Source: an uncultured bacterium (GTDB lineage Bacteria; Cyanobacteriota; Vampirovibrionia; Gastranaerophilales; Gastranaerophilaceae). Taken from it: 64,000 bases of DNA. Below the pieces are notes generated by a model. That model was not told the origin of the DNA. It searched no databases and saw only the letters and a list, made by a program, of their open reading frames with translations. Below are positions 19,312 to 27,843 of this stretch, piece after piece (positions within the stretch are counted from its first letter, which is position 1; every line of letters begins with the position of its first letter). Location: positions 47,991-111,990 of the forward strand of contig CASFYV010000016.1 of NCBI GenBank assembly GCA_949298985.1, written 5' to 3'. The position numbers and the translations under genes were made by a program.

Positions 19312-19650
19312 ATGGCAGTACCAAAGAAAAGAACAGGGCATAGTGCTCAAGGAAAAAGAAGATCAAATTGGAAGGCAACAAAGCCTGAATTAACAACTTG
19401 TCCAAATTGCGGACAAAAAGTATTAACTCACACAGTATGTACAGCTTGTGGAACATACAAAGGAAAAGTAGTTTCAAAAAAAGCTGAAGGCTATGTAGAG
19501 GAAGCAAAAGAAGAAAAAAAAGCTAAAAAATCAACTAAAAAATCAGAAGCTCCAGTAGCAGAAGAAGTAAAAGTTGAAGAAGCTAAAGCTGAAGAAAAAG
19601 TAGAAGAAGTAAAAGAAGAAGCTTCAGCTGAAGAAAAAACTGAAGAATAG
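19312..19650 (+). CDS. rpmF: 50S ribosomal protein L32 with long charged C-terminal extension
   Basis: Residues 1-53 are a normal L32: MAVPKKRTGHSAQGKRRSNW at the start and a zinc ribbon with Cys30, 33, 43 and 46. Usual L32 proteins stop near residue 57-60. This one continues to 112 with a low-complexity tail of Ala, Glu, Lys and Val (repeated EE-x-K and AEEK-x-EE units). The tail is in frame without any break and the downstream plsX start is 13 bp away, so it is a real extension rather than a frameshift. An AAGGAAG site precedes the ATG. Confidence 0.95.
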   Translation: MAVPKKRTGHSAQGKRRSNWKATKPELTTCPNCGQKVLTHTVCTACGTYKGKVVSKKAEGYVEEAKEEKKAKKSTKKSEAPVAEEVKVEEAKAEEKVEEVKEEASAEEKTEE

Positions 19651-19663
19651 AGGGATGAATTAG

Positions 19664-20719
19664 ATGACAAGAATAGCTATAGATGCGATGGGGGGAGACC
19701 ACGCTCCGTTTGAGATAGTAGCAGGTGCAGTATGGGCAGCTGCAGAGTATGGCGTAGCGTTAGAATTAGTCGGAAAACAAGACAGAATTGAGCATTGTCT
19801 TGAAATAATACAAAAGGAAGGTTTTTTATCAGATTGTGGTAAAGCCGGAAGAAAAAGACGAGTTCGAGTTGATGTAAAATCACTAGATATCAAAATTACC
19901 CACGCATCAGAAATTATTGAAATGGGAGAAGCACCAGGTCAAGCTATTCGTAAAAAGAAAAATTCATCAATAGTATTAACGGTAAACTCAGTTGCAACAG
20001 GAAGCTCCGAGGCTCTTGTTGCAGCAGGTTCTACCGGAGCAGCAATGGCATCAAGTTTATTTGGTTTAGGAAGAATCCCAGGAATCGATAGACCTGCTAT
20101 TGCAGTTACATTACCTACAATGAAAAAACCAATTGTAATAATTGATGCCGGTGCAAACAGTAATTGTACCCCACAAATGTTAAAACAATTTGCAATTATG
20201 GGTATGACTTTTTCTAAAAATGTTTTAGGAATAGAAAATCCTAGAGTTGGAGTTTTAAACATTGGAGAAGAAGCTGGCAAAGGAAATGAGCTTGCTCAAA
20301 ACACTTATAATATCTTAGAAGAAGAAAAAGAAAAGTTTAATTTTATGGGCAATGTTGAAGGAAGAGAATTATTCCTTAACGTATGCGATGTTGTAGTATG
20401 TGATGGTTTTGTAGGAAACGTTGTACTTAAGGTAACAGAAGGCACATCATCATTACTATTCAAAATGATTAAAAGCGAATTCAAGTCAGATTTTCTTGGT
20501 ATGTTAATCGGACTATTAGCAAAACCTTTTATGAAACGAATTTATGAAAAAATCAATTATGAAGAATTTGGAGGAGCTTTATTACTTGGCGTAAAAGGTA
20601 TAACAGTAATTTCACACGGCAGAAGTAACGCTTATGCAATAAAAAATGCTGTAAGAGTTGCAAAAGAGGCCGTTGAAACAGGGGTTAACAGAAAAATTTC
20701 CGAATCGATCGAAGCGTAG
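19664..20719 (+). CDS. plsX: Phosphate acyltransferase PlsX
   Basis: The 351-aa protein has the PlsX N-terminus RIAIDAMGGDHAP, GEAPGQAIRKKKNSS in the middle and a VCDGFVGNVVLK stretch near the C-terminus. It converts acyl-ACP to acyl-phosphate for phospholipid synthesis, peripheral to the membrane. The rpmF-plsX-fabH order is the classical one and all genes share direction and short gaps. Confidence 0.96.
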   Translation: MTRIAIDAMGGDHAPFEIVAGAVWAAAEYGVALELVGKQDRIEHCLEIIQKEGFLSDCGKAGRKRRVRVDVKSLDIKITHASEIIEMGEAPGQAIRKKKNSSIVLTVNSVATGSSEALVAAGSTGAAMASSLFGLGRIPGIDRPAIAVTLPTMKKPIVIIDAGANSNCTPQMLKQFAIMGMTFSKNVLGIENPRVGVLNIGEEAGKGNELAQNTYNILEEEKEKFNFMGNVEGRELFLNVCDVVVCDGFVGNVVLKVTEGTSSLLFKMIKSEFKSDFLGMLIGLLAKPFMKRIYEKINYEEFGGALLLGVKGITVISHGRSNAYAIKNAVRVAKEAVETGVNRKISESIEA

Positions 20720-20783
20720 TTTTCTAGAATTTGAAAATTAACTCACCCCAAAAGTAAAATATTGAAGAAGGAGTAATCAATTA

Positions 20784-21794
20784 ATGGGAAATAATCTAAT
20801 TCCTTTGAGAATTGCCGGTGTTGGATATAGTCTTCCAGAAACGGTCATTACGAATGAGGATTTAACAAAATTATATGACACGTCTGATGAATGGATATAT
20901 ACAAGAACCGGAATTAAAGAAAGACGAGTTGTTTCAGGTGAAGAAAATGCGATTGACTTAGGATATCAAGCTGCTAAAAATGCGATTGATAAATCTGGTA
21001 TTAATATAGAAGAAATAGATTTAATATTAGCAGCATCATCAGCACCTCCTGATTTGTATCCTGCTATTGCTTGTCATATACATAAAAGATTAGGTATTCA
21101 AAGACAAATTCCTGCATTTGATATAACAGCAGCGTGTTCCGGATTAATTTACGGTTTAAGTATTGCAAAAGCTTATATTTCATCAGGAATGTATAAAAAT
21201 ATTTTAATCGTTGCAACTGACAATAATTCAAGATTAGTCGACTGGACAGATAGAGGAACATCTATTTTATTTGGAGACGGTGCCGGTGCTATGGTCGTAA
21301 CAGCTTCTGAAGACGGAATTGATGATGTAATTGCAATTGATATTAAAGCAGATGGAAATTATGGAAATTTAATTGAACTAGCATTTGACGGTAAAAATTG
21401 TCCTTTAGTTGAACAATATGAAGAAAAACCTAAAGGTATTAGAATGAATGGACGTGGAGTTTATACGTTTGTTGCAAAAATTCTTCCTCACTACGTTGAA
21501 GAATTAATTACAAAAGCTGGAATGAATGCTGATGATATTGATTATTTAATACCTCATCAAGCGAATATAAGAATTATCCAAGCTGTTCAAGAAAGACTTG
21601 GATATTCAGATGATAAAGTTGTTACTAATATAAAATATTATGGTAATACTTCCGCTGCTTCTATTCCGATTGCTTTAGCTGAAAGCGTAGAAAAGGGTAA
21701 AGTTAAATTAGGTACTACTGCCATTTTATGTGGTTTTGGTGCCGGTATGACTTGGGGCGGAGCTGTAGTAAGATTAAGAGAAGGTATATGCTAA
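20784..21794 (+). CDS. fabH: 3-oxoacyl-ACP synthase III (KAS III)
   Basis: The 336-aa thiolase-fold enzyme has catalytic Cys118 in ITAACSGL, His near 258 in LIPHQANIRI and Asn near 288 in YYGNTSA, plus the C-terminal GFGAGMTWGG. It starts fatty acid synthesis by condensing acetyl-CoA with malonyl-ACP. An AGAAGGAG site lies upstream and a perfect terminator separates it from fabD. Confidence 0.97.
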   Translation: MGNNLIPLRIAGVGYSLPETVITNEDLTKLYDTSDEWIYTRTGIKERRVVSGEENAIDLGYQAAKNAIDKSGINIEEIDLILAASSAPPDLYPAIACHIHKRLGIQRQIPAFDITAACSGLIYGLSIAKAYISSGMYKNILIVATDNNSRLVDWTDRGTSILFGDGAGAMVVTASEDGIDDVIAIDIKADGNYGNLIELAFDGKNCPLVEQYEEKPKGIRMNGRGVYTFVAKILPHYVEELITKAGMNADDIDYLIPHQANIRIIQAVQERLGYSDDKVVTNIKYYGNTSAASIPIALAESVEKGKVKLGTTAILCGFGAGMTWGGAVVRLREGIC

Positions 21795-21801
21795 ATTAAA
21801 A

Positions 21802-21840
21802 TAATGCAGAAGTTCTATTAGAACTTCTGCATTATTTTGC
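21802..21840 (+). terminator. Terminator after fabH
   Basis: A perfect 16-bp stem (21802-21817 with 21821-21836) has a 3-nt loop and a T-rich tail. It divides the fab cluster into two transcription units, although readthrough into fabD is possible because the gap is only 81 bp. Confidence 0.85.
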
Positions 21841-21875
21841 ATTCTAAATAAAATTTTAATTAAGGAGTAATAATT

Positions 21876-22823
21876 ATGGTAAAGAAAGTTGCGTTCTTAT
21901 TTCCTGGACAAGGTTCACAAGCCGTAGGAATGGGAAAAGATTTGTATGAAAATTTTGATGCAGCAAAAAATGTTTTTGAGACTGCTGATAAAACTCTTGA
22001 AAAAAGTATAACAAAAATCTGTTTTGAAGGACCTGAAGAAGATTTAAAATTAACGGTTAATACTCAACCTTCAATTGTTACTATGTCTATTGCCGCAATG
22101 GAAGCTTTAAAATCTGAGTTAAAAATTGAGCCTAGCTATGTTGCAGGTCATTCATTAGGTGAATATTGTGCAATGTATGCAGCTGGAGTAATGGATTTAG
22201 AAACAACTTTAAAATTAATCCAAAAAAGAGCAGACTTAATGGGTGCAACTAAAGGCGGTTCTATGGCTGCAGTTTTAAATGCATCAGAAGAACAATTAAA
22301 AGCTGGTTTGGAAGAAGGCTCAAAAGTTGGTTATGTAGATGTCGCTAATTATAATTCTCCTGCTCAAGTTGTAATTACAGGGGCTGATGATGCTGTAAAA
22401 GTAGCTAGTGATTATCTTTTAGCAAACGGAGTAAGAAGAGTTGTTCCTCTTGCAGTGTCAGGAGCTTTCCATTCTAAATTTATGGAAAATGCCGGTAAAG
22501 AGTTTGCGACATTTGTTGCTGATTTTAATTTGAATGACGCAAAAGTTCCTGTTATCACAAATGTAGATGCAGAAATTACTACAAATGCAGATGATTTTAA
22601 ATCTAAAATGCCACGTCAAATTTCTTCATCAGTACATTGGACTCAAACTATTCAAAAAATGGTAGAAGAAGGCGTTGATACGTTTATAGAAATCGGACCT
22701 GGAAAAGTATTAGCAGGATTGAATAAAAAAATAGCTCCAGAAGCTACTGTATATAATGTATTTGATAAAGCATCATTAGAAGCAACTATTGAAAGTCTAA
22801 AAGAACAATTAATTAACGCATAA
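21876..22823 (+). CDS. fabD: Malonyl-CoA-ACP transacylase
   Basis: The 315-aa protein has FPGQGSQAVGMG at the N-terminus, the serine nucleophile in GHSLGEY near residue 93, an SGAFHSKFM stretch with the catalytic His, and a C-terminal EIGPGKVLAGLNKK. It loads malonyl groups on ACP. fabG follows 14 bp downstream and the start has an AAGGAG site. Confidence 0.97.
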   Translation: MVKKVAFLFPGQGSQAVGMGKDLYENFDAAKNVFETADKTLEKSITKICFEGPEEDLKLTVNTQPSIVTMSIAAMEALKSELKIEPSYVAGHSLGEYCAMYAAGVMDLETTLKLIQKRADLMGATKGGSMAAVLNASEEQLKAGLEEGSKVGYVDVANYNSPAQVVITGADDAVKVASDYLLANGVRRVVPLAVSGAFHSKFMENAGKEFATFVADFNLNDAKVPVITNVDAEITTNADDFKSKMPRQISSSVHWTQTIQKMVEEGVDTFIEIGPGKVLAGLNKKIAPEATVYNVFDKASLEATIESLKEQLINA

Positions 22824-22837
22824 TAAGGAGAAATAAA

Positions 22838-23563
22838 ATGAGTGAAAAATTAGCATTAGTAACAGGTGGTTCTCGAGGGATTGGAAAAGCTTGTGCTTTA
22901 GAACTTGCCCGTGCAGGTTATGATGTAGTAATCAACTATGCAGGAAATGAGGAAGCTGCAAATAAAACTGTAGAAGAAATTAAAGCTCTTGGCGTTGAAG
23001 CTGCAGCTTATAAATTCGACGTATCAAATGCAGAGCAAGTAAATGCAGGTATTGCAGAAATTGTTGAAAAGTTTGGTAGAATTGACGTTTTGGTAAATAA
23101 CGCTGGTATTACTCGTGACGGTCTATTCATGAGAATGAGCGAAGAAAACTGGAATGCAGTAATTAATACAAACTTATCAAGTGCTTTCTATGTTTCACAA
23201 CCGGTTGTAAAAGTTATGATGAAACAAAGAAGTGGTGCTATTGTTAATATGGCATCAGTAGTTGGTGTTTCAGGAAACGCTGGTCAAGCTAACTACTCAG
23301 CTGCTAAAGCAGGACTTATCGGACTAACTAAGACTCTTGCAAAAGAATTAGGTTCAAGAGGTATTAGAGTAAACGCTGTAGCTCCTGGTTTTATTAACAC
23401 TGATATGACTAAAGATTTAGATACTTCTAAATTCTTAGACTTTATTCCACTTAAGAGATTGGGAGAAGTAGAAGATATCGCAAAAACAGTTAAATTTTTA
23501 GCTGCAGACGCTGATTACATTACAGGTCAAGTAATCGAAGTAGACGGCGGGCTTATTATCTAA
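22838..23563 (+). CDS. fabG: 3-oxoacyl-ACP reductase
   Basis: The 241-aa short-chain dehydrogenase has the NADPH motif TGGSRGIGKA at 9-18, NNAG in the middle, an active-site Ser and YSAAK with Tyr and Lys near 153 and 157, and the FabG-typical RVNAVAPGFINTDMT and C-terminal TGQVIEVDGG. It reduces beta-ketoacyl-ACP. It is coupled to fabD with an AAGGAG start site. Confidence 0.97.
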   Translation: MSEKLALVTGGSRGIGKACALELARAGYDVVINYAGNEEAANKTVEEIKALGVEAAAYKFDVSNAEQVNAGIAEIVEKFGRIDVLVNNAGITRDGLFMRMSEENWNAVINTNLSSAFYVSQPVVKVMMKQRSGAIVNMASVVGVSGNAGQANYSAAKAGLIGLTKTLAKELGSRGIRVNAVAPGFINTDMTKDLDTSKFLDFIPLKRLGEVEDIAKTVKFLAADADYITGQVIEVDGGLII

Positions 23564-23589
23564 AGAACTGTAACAAATTTTTAAGTTTA

Positions 23590-23617
23590 TTGCAAATTTA
23601 TCTTGAAATAGTATAAT
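23590..23617 (+). promoter_or_regulatory. Sigma70-type promoter for acpP
   Basis: TTGCAA (23590-23595) and TATAAT (23612-23617) are separated by 16 bp. The predicted start near 23624 leaves a leader of about 37 nt with an AAGAGGA ribosome site before acpP. Confidence 0.65.
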
Positions 23618-23660
23618 TTAGTAGAATAGTGTATTACACAATAAATAAGAGGATAAAAAC

Positions 23661-23891
23661 ATGAGTACATTAGAAAAAGTAAAAAAAGTTGTAGTTGATC
23701 AATTAAGCTGTGATGAAGCTTTAGTTACTCCAGAAGCTAGCTTTACTGCTGACTTAGGTGCTGATTCTTTAGATACAGTTGAATTAGTTATGGCTTTCGA
23801 AGAAGAATTCGGTTGCGAAATTCCAGATGAAGAAGCTGAAAAAATTCAAACTGTTCAAGATGCAGTTAACTACATCGAAGCTCACTCATAG
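23661..23891 (+). CDS. acpP: Acyl carrier protein
   Basis: The 76-aa acidic protein has the phosphopantetheine attachment Ser36 in [12 protein letters not shown]. It carries the growing acyl chain for the Fab enzymes encoded on both sides. It has its own likely promoter and is followed by a hairpin, as expected for a highly expressed gene inside the cluster. Confidence 0.98.
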   Translation: MSTLEKVKKVVVDQLSCDEALVTPEASFTADLGADSLDTVELVMAFEEEFGCEIPDEEAEKIQTVQDAVNYIEAHS

Positions 23892-23909
23892 TTAGTTTAA
23901 AATTTATAT

Positions 23910-23949
23910 TAAGAGGGTGAGGATACTATATATTTTCGCCCTCTTATTT
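23910..23949 (+). terminator. Hairpin (partial terminator) after acpP
   Basis: TAAGAGGGTG (23910-23919) pairs with CGCCCTCTTA (one G-T pair) across an 18-nt loop and is followed by T-rich sequence. The long loop suggests an attenuating rather than absolute stop before fabF. Confidence 0.6.
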
Positions 23950-23972
23950 ATTATTTAAGGAAAAGGAAAAAG

Positions 23973-25220
23973 ATGACAAAACGTAGAGTTGTAATTACAG
24001 GGATGGGAGCAGTATCACCTTTCGGTGTTGGAGTTGATGTTCTCTGGAATTCTTTAATTTCAGGAAAAAGCGGAATTTCTCTTACTGAAGCTATGGATAC
24101 TGAAAAGCATACTGTTAAAATTTCAGGGGAATGCAAAACTTTCGATCCTGAACAATATATTGATCCAAAAGAAGCAAAAAAAATGGATAGATTCACCCAG
24201 TTTGCAATTGTTGCTGCTGATGAAGCTATTAAAGATGCAAAATTAGAAGGTGTGGATATTGATCCATACAGAATAGGTGTTATGGTTAGTTCTGCTGCCG
24301 GTGGTTTTAAAACTTTCGAAAAGAGCCACAAAGCGATTATTGATAGAGGACCTACTAAATGTTCACCTTTCACAATCCCAATGATGATTGTTGATATGCC
24401 ATCAGGTAGAATTTCTATGAAATATGGTTACAAAGGTGTTAACAAAGCAGTTGTTTCAGCTTGTGCTACAGGTTCTCATTCAATTGGTGACGCATTCCGT
24501 ACTATTCAGTATGGCGATGCAGATATTATGATTGCTGGCGGTTGTGAAGCTACAATTTGTGATGTGGGTATTGGTGCATTCTCTGCAGCAAGAACTCTTT
24601 CTAAGAGAAACGATGAACCTGAAAAAGCTTCAAGACCTTATGATAAAGACAGAGATGGTTTCATTATGTCTGAAGGTGCCGGAGTTTTAGTTCTTGAAGA
24701 ATATGAAACTGCTAAAAAACGTGGTGCTCATATTTATGCAGAAATCGTTGGTTATGGTCAATCTGCTGATGCTTATGATATGGTTGCTCCTTGTCCTGAA
24801 GGTAAAGGTGCTACAAAATCTATGGAATTTGCTTTAGCAGATGCAGGACTTAAACCTAGCGATATTCAATATGTTAATACTCACGGTACAAGTACTGGTT
24901 TAGGAGATATTGCTGAATCTCAAGCTGTTGCTAGAGTATTTGGTGATTTAGATACTAATAAGAACTTATATGTATCTTCTACTAAATCTATGCACGGTCA
25001 CATGTTAGGTGCTACTGGTGCTGTGGAAGCTATTGCTTGTATTAAAACAATTAATGAAGATATAGTTCCTCCAACAATCAATCTTGATAATCAAGATGAA
25101 CGTGTTGCTAATTTGAACTATGTTCCTCATAAAGCTGTAAAAGCTGATATTAAAGCTGCATTATCAAATTCATTCGGATTTGGTGGTCACAATGCAACTT
25201 TAGTATTCAAAGAAATATAG
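23973..25220 (+). CDS. fabF: 3-oxoacyl-ACP synthase II (KAS II)
   Basis: The 415-aa condensing enzyme starts RRVVITGMGAVSPFG and has catalytic Cys near 164 in VVSACATGSHS, His in VNTHGTST and His in KSMHGHMLGATG, with a C-terminal SNSFGFGGHNATL. It elongates acyl-ACP chains. It ends the fatty acid cluster, which contains no fabZ, fabI or acc genes in this window. A strong terminator follows. Confidence 0.97.
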   Translation: MTKRRVVITGMGAVSPFGVGVDVLWNSLISGKSGISLTEAMDTEKHTVKISGECKTFDPEQYIDPKEAKKMDRFTQFAIVAADEAIKDAKLEGVDIDPYRIGVMVSSAAGGFKTFEKSHKAIIDRGPTKCSPFTIPMMIVDMPSGRISMKYGYKGVNKAVVSACATGSHSIGDAFRTIQYGDADIMIAGGCEATICDVGIGAFSAARTLSKRNDEPEKASRPYDKDRDGFIMSEGAGVLVLEEYETAKKRGAHIYAEIVGYGQSADAYDMVAPCPEGKGATKSMEFALADAGLKPSDIQYVNTHGTSTGLGDIAESQAVARVFGDLDTNKNLYVSSTKSMHGHMLGATGAVEAIACIKTINEDIVPPTINLDNQDERVANLNYVPHKAVKADIKAALSNSFGFGGHNATLVFKEI

Positions 25221-25232
25221 GATTCTAATTTT

Positions 25233-25268
25233 AAGGGCGGAGCCTTTTGAAAGGCTCCGCCCTTTATT
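25233..25268 (+). terminator. Terminator after fabF
   Basis: A perfect 14-bp GC-rich stem (AAGGGCGGAGCCTT, 25233-25246, with 25251-25264) has a 4-nt loop and a TTTATTTATT tail. The next gene begins only 12 bp after the stem. Confidence 0.92.
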
Positions 25269-25276
25269 TATTGATT

Positions 25277-25939
25277 ATGTTTAAAGATTTAAAAAATAAA
25301 TTTGATTTTTATATAAGAACAAAAACTAAGTTTTCAAGAAAAAATTATTCTGGAAATGCAAATAATCCGGAATCAGAATATTTATTTGAAATTTTAACTA
25401 ACTATTTCCCAATTGATTTTCAAGAAAACATTAGCGTACTTGATATCGGCTCTAAAAACTGGGCTTATGTAAAAGGAGAATATGATTTTTTTAAAAACTA
25501 TTCAAATCAACTAATATTAGATGGAGTAGAACTTGACGCGTATCGCCTAAATTCAAATTTTTACTCAAGATATGAGATTGCTCAATTTTATATAATGAAT
25601 CTTCAAGAGGTGAATCATGAAATAAATTATTATGCCGATAATCTTTTAAATATAAATAAAAAATATGATTATATTATTTGGCTTTTGCCTTTTATTACGA
25701 TTTATCCTCTTCAGAAATGGGGACTTCCTAAAAAATATTTTATGCCTGAAAAACTTTTGGAACACGCTTATAAACTTTTAAATAAGCAAATGTTAATAAT
25801 TAATCAAATTGAATCTGAAATGAATATACAAAAAGAATTATTAGATAAATTGAATTTTAAATATGAATATTTAGGAGAAATAAAATCTAGCAGTTCACTT
25901 TTTAAAGAAAAAAGATTTGGCTTTATAATAAAAAAATAA
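25277..25939 (+). CDS. Putative SAM-dependent methyltransferase
   Basis: About 220 residues. Residues near 54-66 (ISVLDIGSKNWAYV) look like methyltransferase motif I, and the following LDGVELDAYR looks like the acidic motif II loop that binds the SAM ribose; the rest is lineage-specific. The substrate is unknown. An in-frame TTG at 25247 lies inside the fabF terminator, so the ATG at 25277 is chosen, but neither has a ribosome site. The TAA is 33 bp before the mnmG ATG. Confidence 0.65.
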   Translation: MFKDLKNKFDFYIRTKTKFSRKNYSGNANNPESEYLFEILTNYFPIDFQENISVLDIGSKNWAYVKGEYDFFKNYSNQLILDGVELDAYRLNSNFYSRYEIAQFYIMNLQEVNHEINYYADNLLNINKKYDYIIWLLPFITIYPLQKWGLPKKYFMPEKLLEHAYKLLNKQMLIINQIESEMNIQKELLDKLNFKYEYLGEIKSSSSLFKEKRFGFIIKK

Positions 25940-25960
25940 ATTAAAAGAAAATTTTTGTTA

Positions 25961-25966
25961 TATAAT
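25961..25966 (+). promoter_or_regulatory. -10 box placing mnmG transcription start at its ATG
   Basis: A consensus TATAAT ends 7 nt before the mnmG ATG at 25973, where transcription would normally begin. No ribosome site lies between. The -35 region is weak. Confidence 0.5.
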
Positions 25967-25972
25967 CTAACT

Positions 25973-27841
25973 ATGACTAGCTTGGATTATTTAAATAACA
26001 AATTTGATGTAATCGTTGTAGGCGCAGGGCATGCAGGTTGCGAAGCGGCTTTAGCTGCGGCAAAATTAGGTTGTAATGTTTTACTTGCTACATTAGATGT
26101 TAATAACATAGCACTTCAACCTTGCAACCCTGCTATTGGTGGTCCAGCTAAATCTACTTTAGTTAGAGAAATAGACGCTTTAGGTGGGATTATGGGTGAA
26201 GTAGCTGATGCTACTTATATTCAGATGAAAACTCTTAATTCTTCTAAAGGACCGGCTGTAAGAGCTTTAAGAGCCCAATCCGATAAAAAAGAATACACTC
26301 AATATACGAGAAATATTCTTGAAAGTACTAATAATATTTGGATTAAACAAGCTTGTATTACTGAAATAAAAGTAGAAAATGGTAAAATAGTCGGAGCTGT
26401 TGATGAATATGGAATTGAATATTCTTGTAGAGCGATTATTCTTACAACTGGTACCTCATTAGAAGGTAAAATGTATGTTGGCTTACAAGCTTATTCTGGC
26501 GGAAGGCTCGGAGAAAGAGCTGCAATTGGGCTTTCTGAATCTTTAAGAAAACAAGGGATTATTACTAAAAAATTAAAAACAGGAACTCCTGCCAGAGTTG
26601 ATAAAAGGACAATTGATTATTCAAAAATGGAAATTCAACCAGGAGATGAAAAGTTAAGTTTTTATTCTTTTAAGCCTAATCGTCCAATACGACCTCAAGT
26701 TCCTTGTTATTTAACAAGAACAAATGAAGATACTCATAAAATAATCAGAGCAAATTTAGATAAATCGCCGATGTATCAAGGGTTAATTCAAGGTGTTGGG
26801 CCTCGTTATTGCCCATCTATTGAAGATAAAATTGTAAGATTTGCATCAAATCCTTCACATCATATTTTTATTGAACCTGAAGGATTGAATACTTATGAAG
26901 TCTATATTCAAGGATTTTCAACAAGTCTTCCGGCTTGTGTTCAAGTAGAAATGTTACGTTCTCTACCTGGTCTAGAAAAAGCTCATATTATAAAACCTGC
27001 TTATGCTGTTGAATATGATTATGTACCTGCAGTACAGACATTGCATTCACTTATGTCCAAAGACATTCAAGGCTTATTCTTTGCAGGACAAATTAACGGA
27101 ACAAGCGGATATGAAGAAGCTGCTGCACAAGGTTTAATTGCGGGGGTAAATGCGGTTAAGTATTTGAACAATTCTGAACCTCTTGAACTTTCCAGAGCTT
27201 CATCTTATATTGGTACTCTAATTGATGATTTAGTTACAAAAGATATTCAAGAACCTTATAGAATGCTTACATCTCGTTCAGAATATCGACTTTTATTAAG
27301 ACAAGATAACGCTGATGAAAGATTAACAAAAATAGGACACGAAATCGGACTTATTGACGATAGTCAATATCAAAGATTTTTAACTAAGCAAGAAAATATC
27401 CAAAAAGAAATTGAAAGATTAAAAGAAACTAAACTTTCTGCAACAGATGAGGTTAATGAAGTTTTAGCAAAATACAATGAACACATAGACCGTGGAATAA
27501 GAATGGCTGAACTTTTAAAAAGACCTAATATAACTTATGATGTATTTAAAGAATTAGATGAAATTTCTAAGAAAACAAATGAAGATGTCGCTGATGAAGC
27601 AGAAGTTTTAATTAAATATGACGGTTATATAAAAAGACAGGAACAACAAGTTGAAACCGCTGAAAAATTAGAAAAATATAGAATACCTGCAAATCTTGAT
27701 TATTCAAAAATTAAACATATTTCAACAGAGACAAGAGAAAAATTAGAGAAAATTCGCCCTACAAATTTAGCACAAGCCTCTCGAATTGGCGGAGTAAAAC
27801 CAGCCGATATTTCTGTTTTAATGGTTATGCTAAAAGGATAA
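25973..27841 (+). CDS. mnmG: tRNA uridine-5-carboxymethylaminomethyl modification enzyme MnmG (GidA)
   Basis: About 622 residues. The N-terminal FAD dinucleotide motif is VIVVGAGHAGCEAALAAAKLG, followed by PCNPAIGGPAKSTLVREIDALGG. TSRSEYRLLLRQDNADERL and a C-terminal helical domain are typical of GidA. With MnmE it modifies U34 of several tRNAs; mnmE is not in the window. An in-frame TTG at 25955 has no ribosome site and overlaps the -10 box, so the ATG at 25973 is preferred. The stop is three bases from the end of the converging prmA. Confidence 0.96.
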   Translation: MTSLDYLNNKFDVIVVGAGHAGCEAALAAAKLGCNVLLATLDVNNIALQPCNPAIGGPAKSTLVREIDALGGIMGEVADATYIQMKTLNSSKGPAVRALRAQSDKKEYTQYTRNILESTNNIWIKQACITEIKVENGKIVGAVDEYGIEYSCRAIILTTGTSLEGKMYVGLQAYSGGRLGERAAIGLSESLRKQGIITKKLKTGTPARVDKRTIDYSKMEIQPGDEKLSFYSFKPNRPIRPQVPCYLTRTNEDTHKIIRANLDKSPMYQGLIQGVGPRYCPSIEDKIVRFASNPSHHIFIEPEGLNTYEVYIQGFSTSLPACVQVEMLRSLPGLEKAHIIKPAYAVEYDYVPAVQTLHSLMSKDIQGLFFAGQINGTSGYEEAAAQGLIAGVNAVKYLNNSEPLELSRASSYIGTLIDDLVTKDIQEPYRMLTSRSEYRLLLRQDNADERLTKIGHEIGLIDDSQYQRFLTKQENIQKEIERLKETKLSATDEVNEVLAKYNEHIDRGIRMAELLKRPNITYDVFKELDEISKKTNEDVADEAEVLIKYDGYIKRQEQQVETAEKLEKYRIPANLDYSKIKHISTETREKLEKIRPTNLAQASRIGGVKPADISVLMVMLKG

Positions 27842-27843
27842 AA

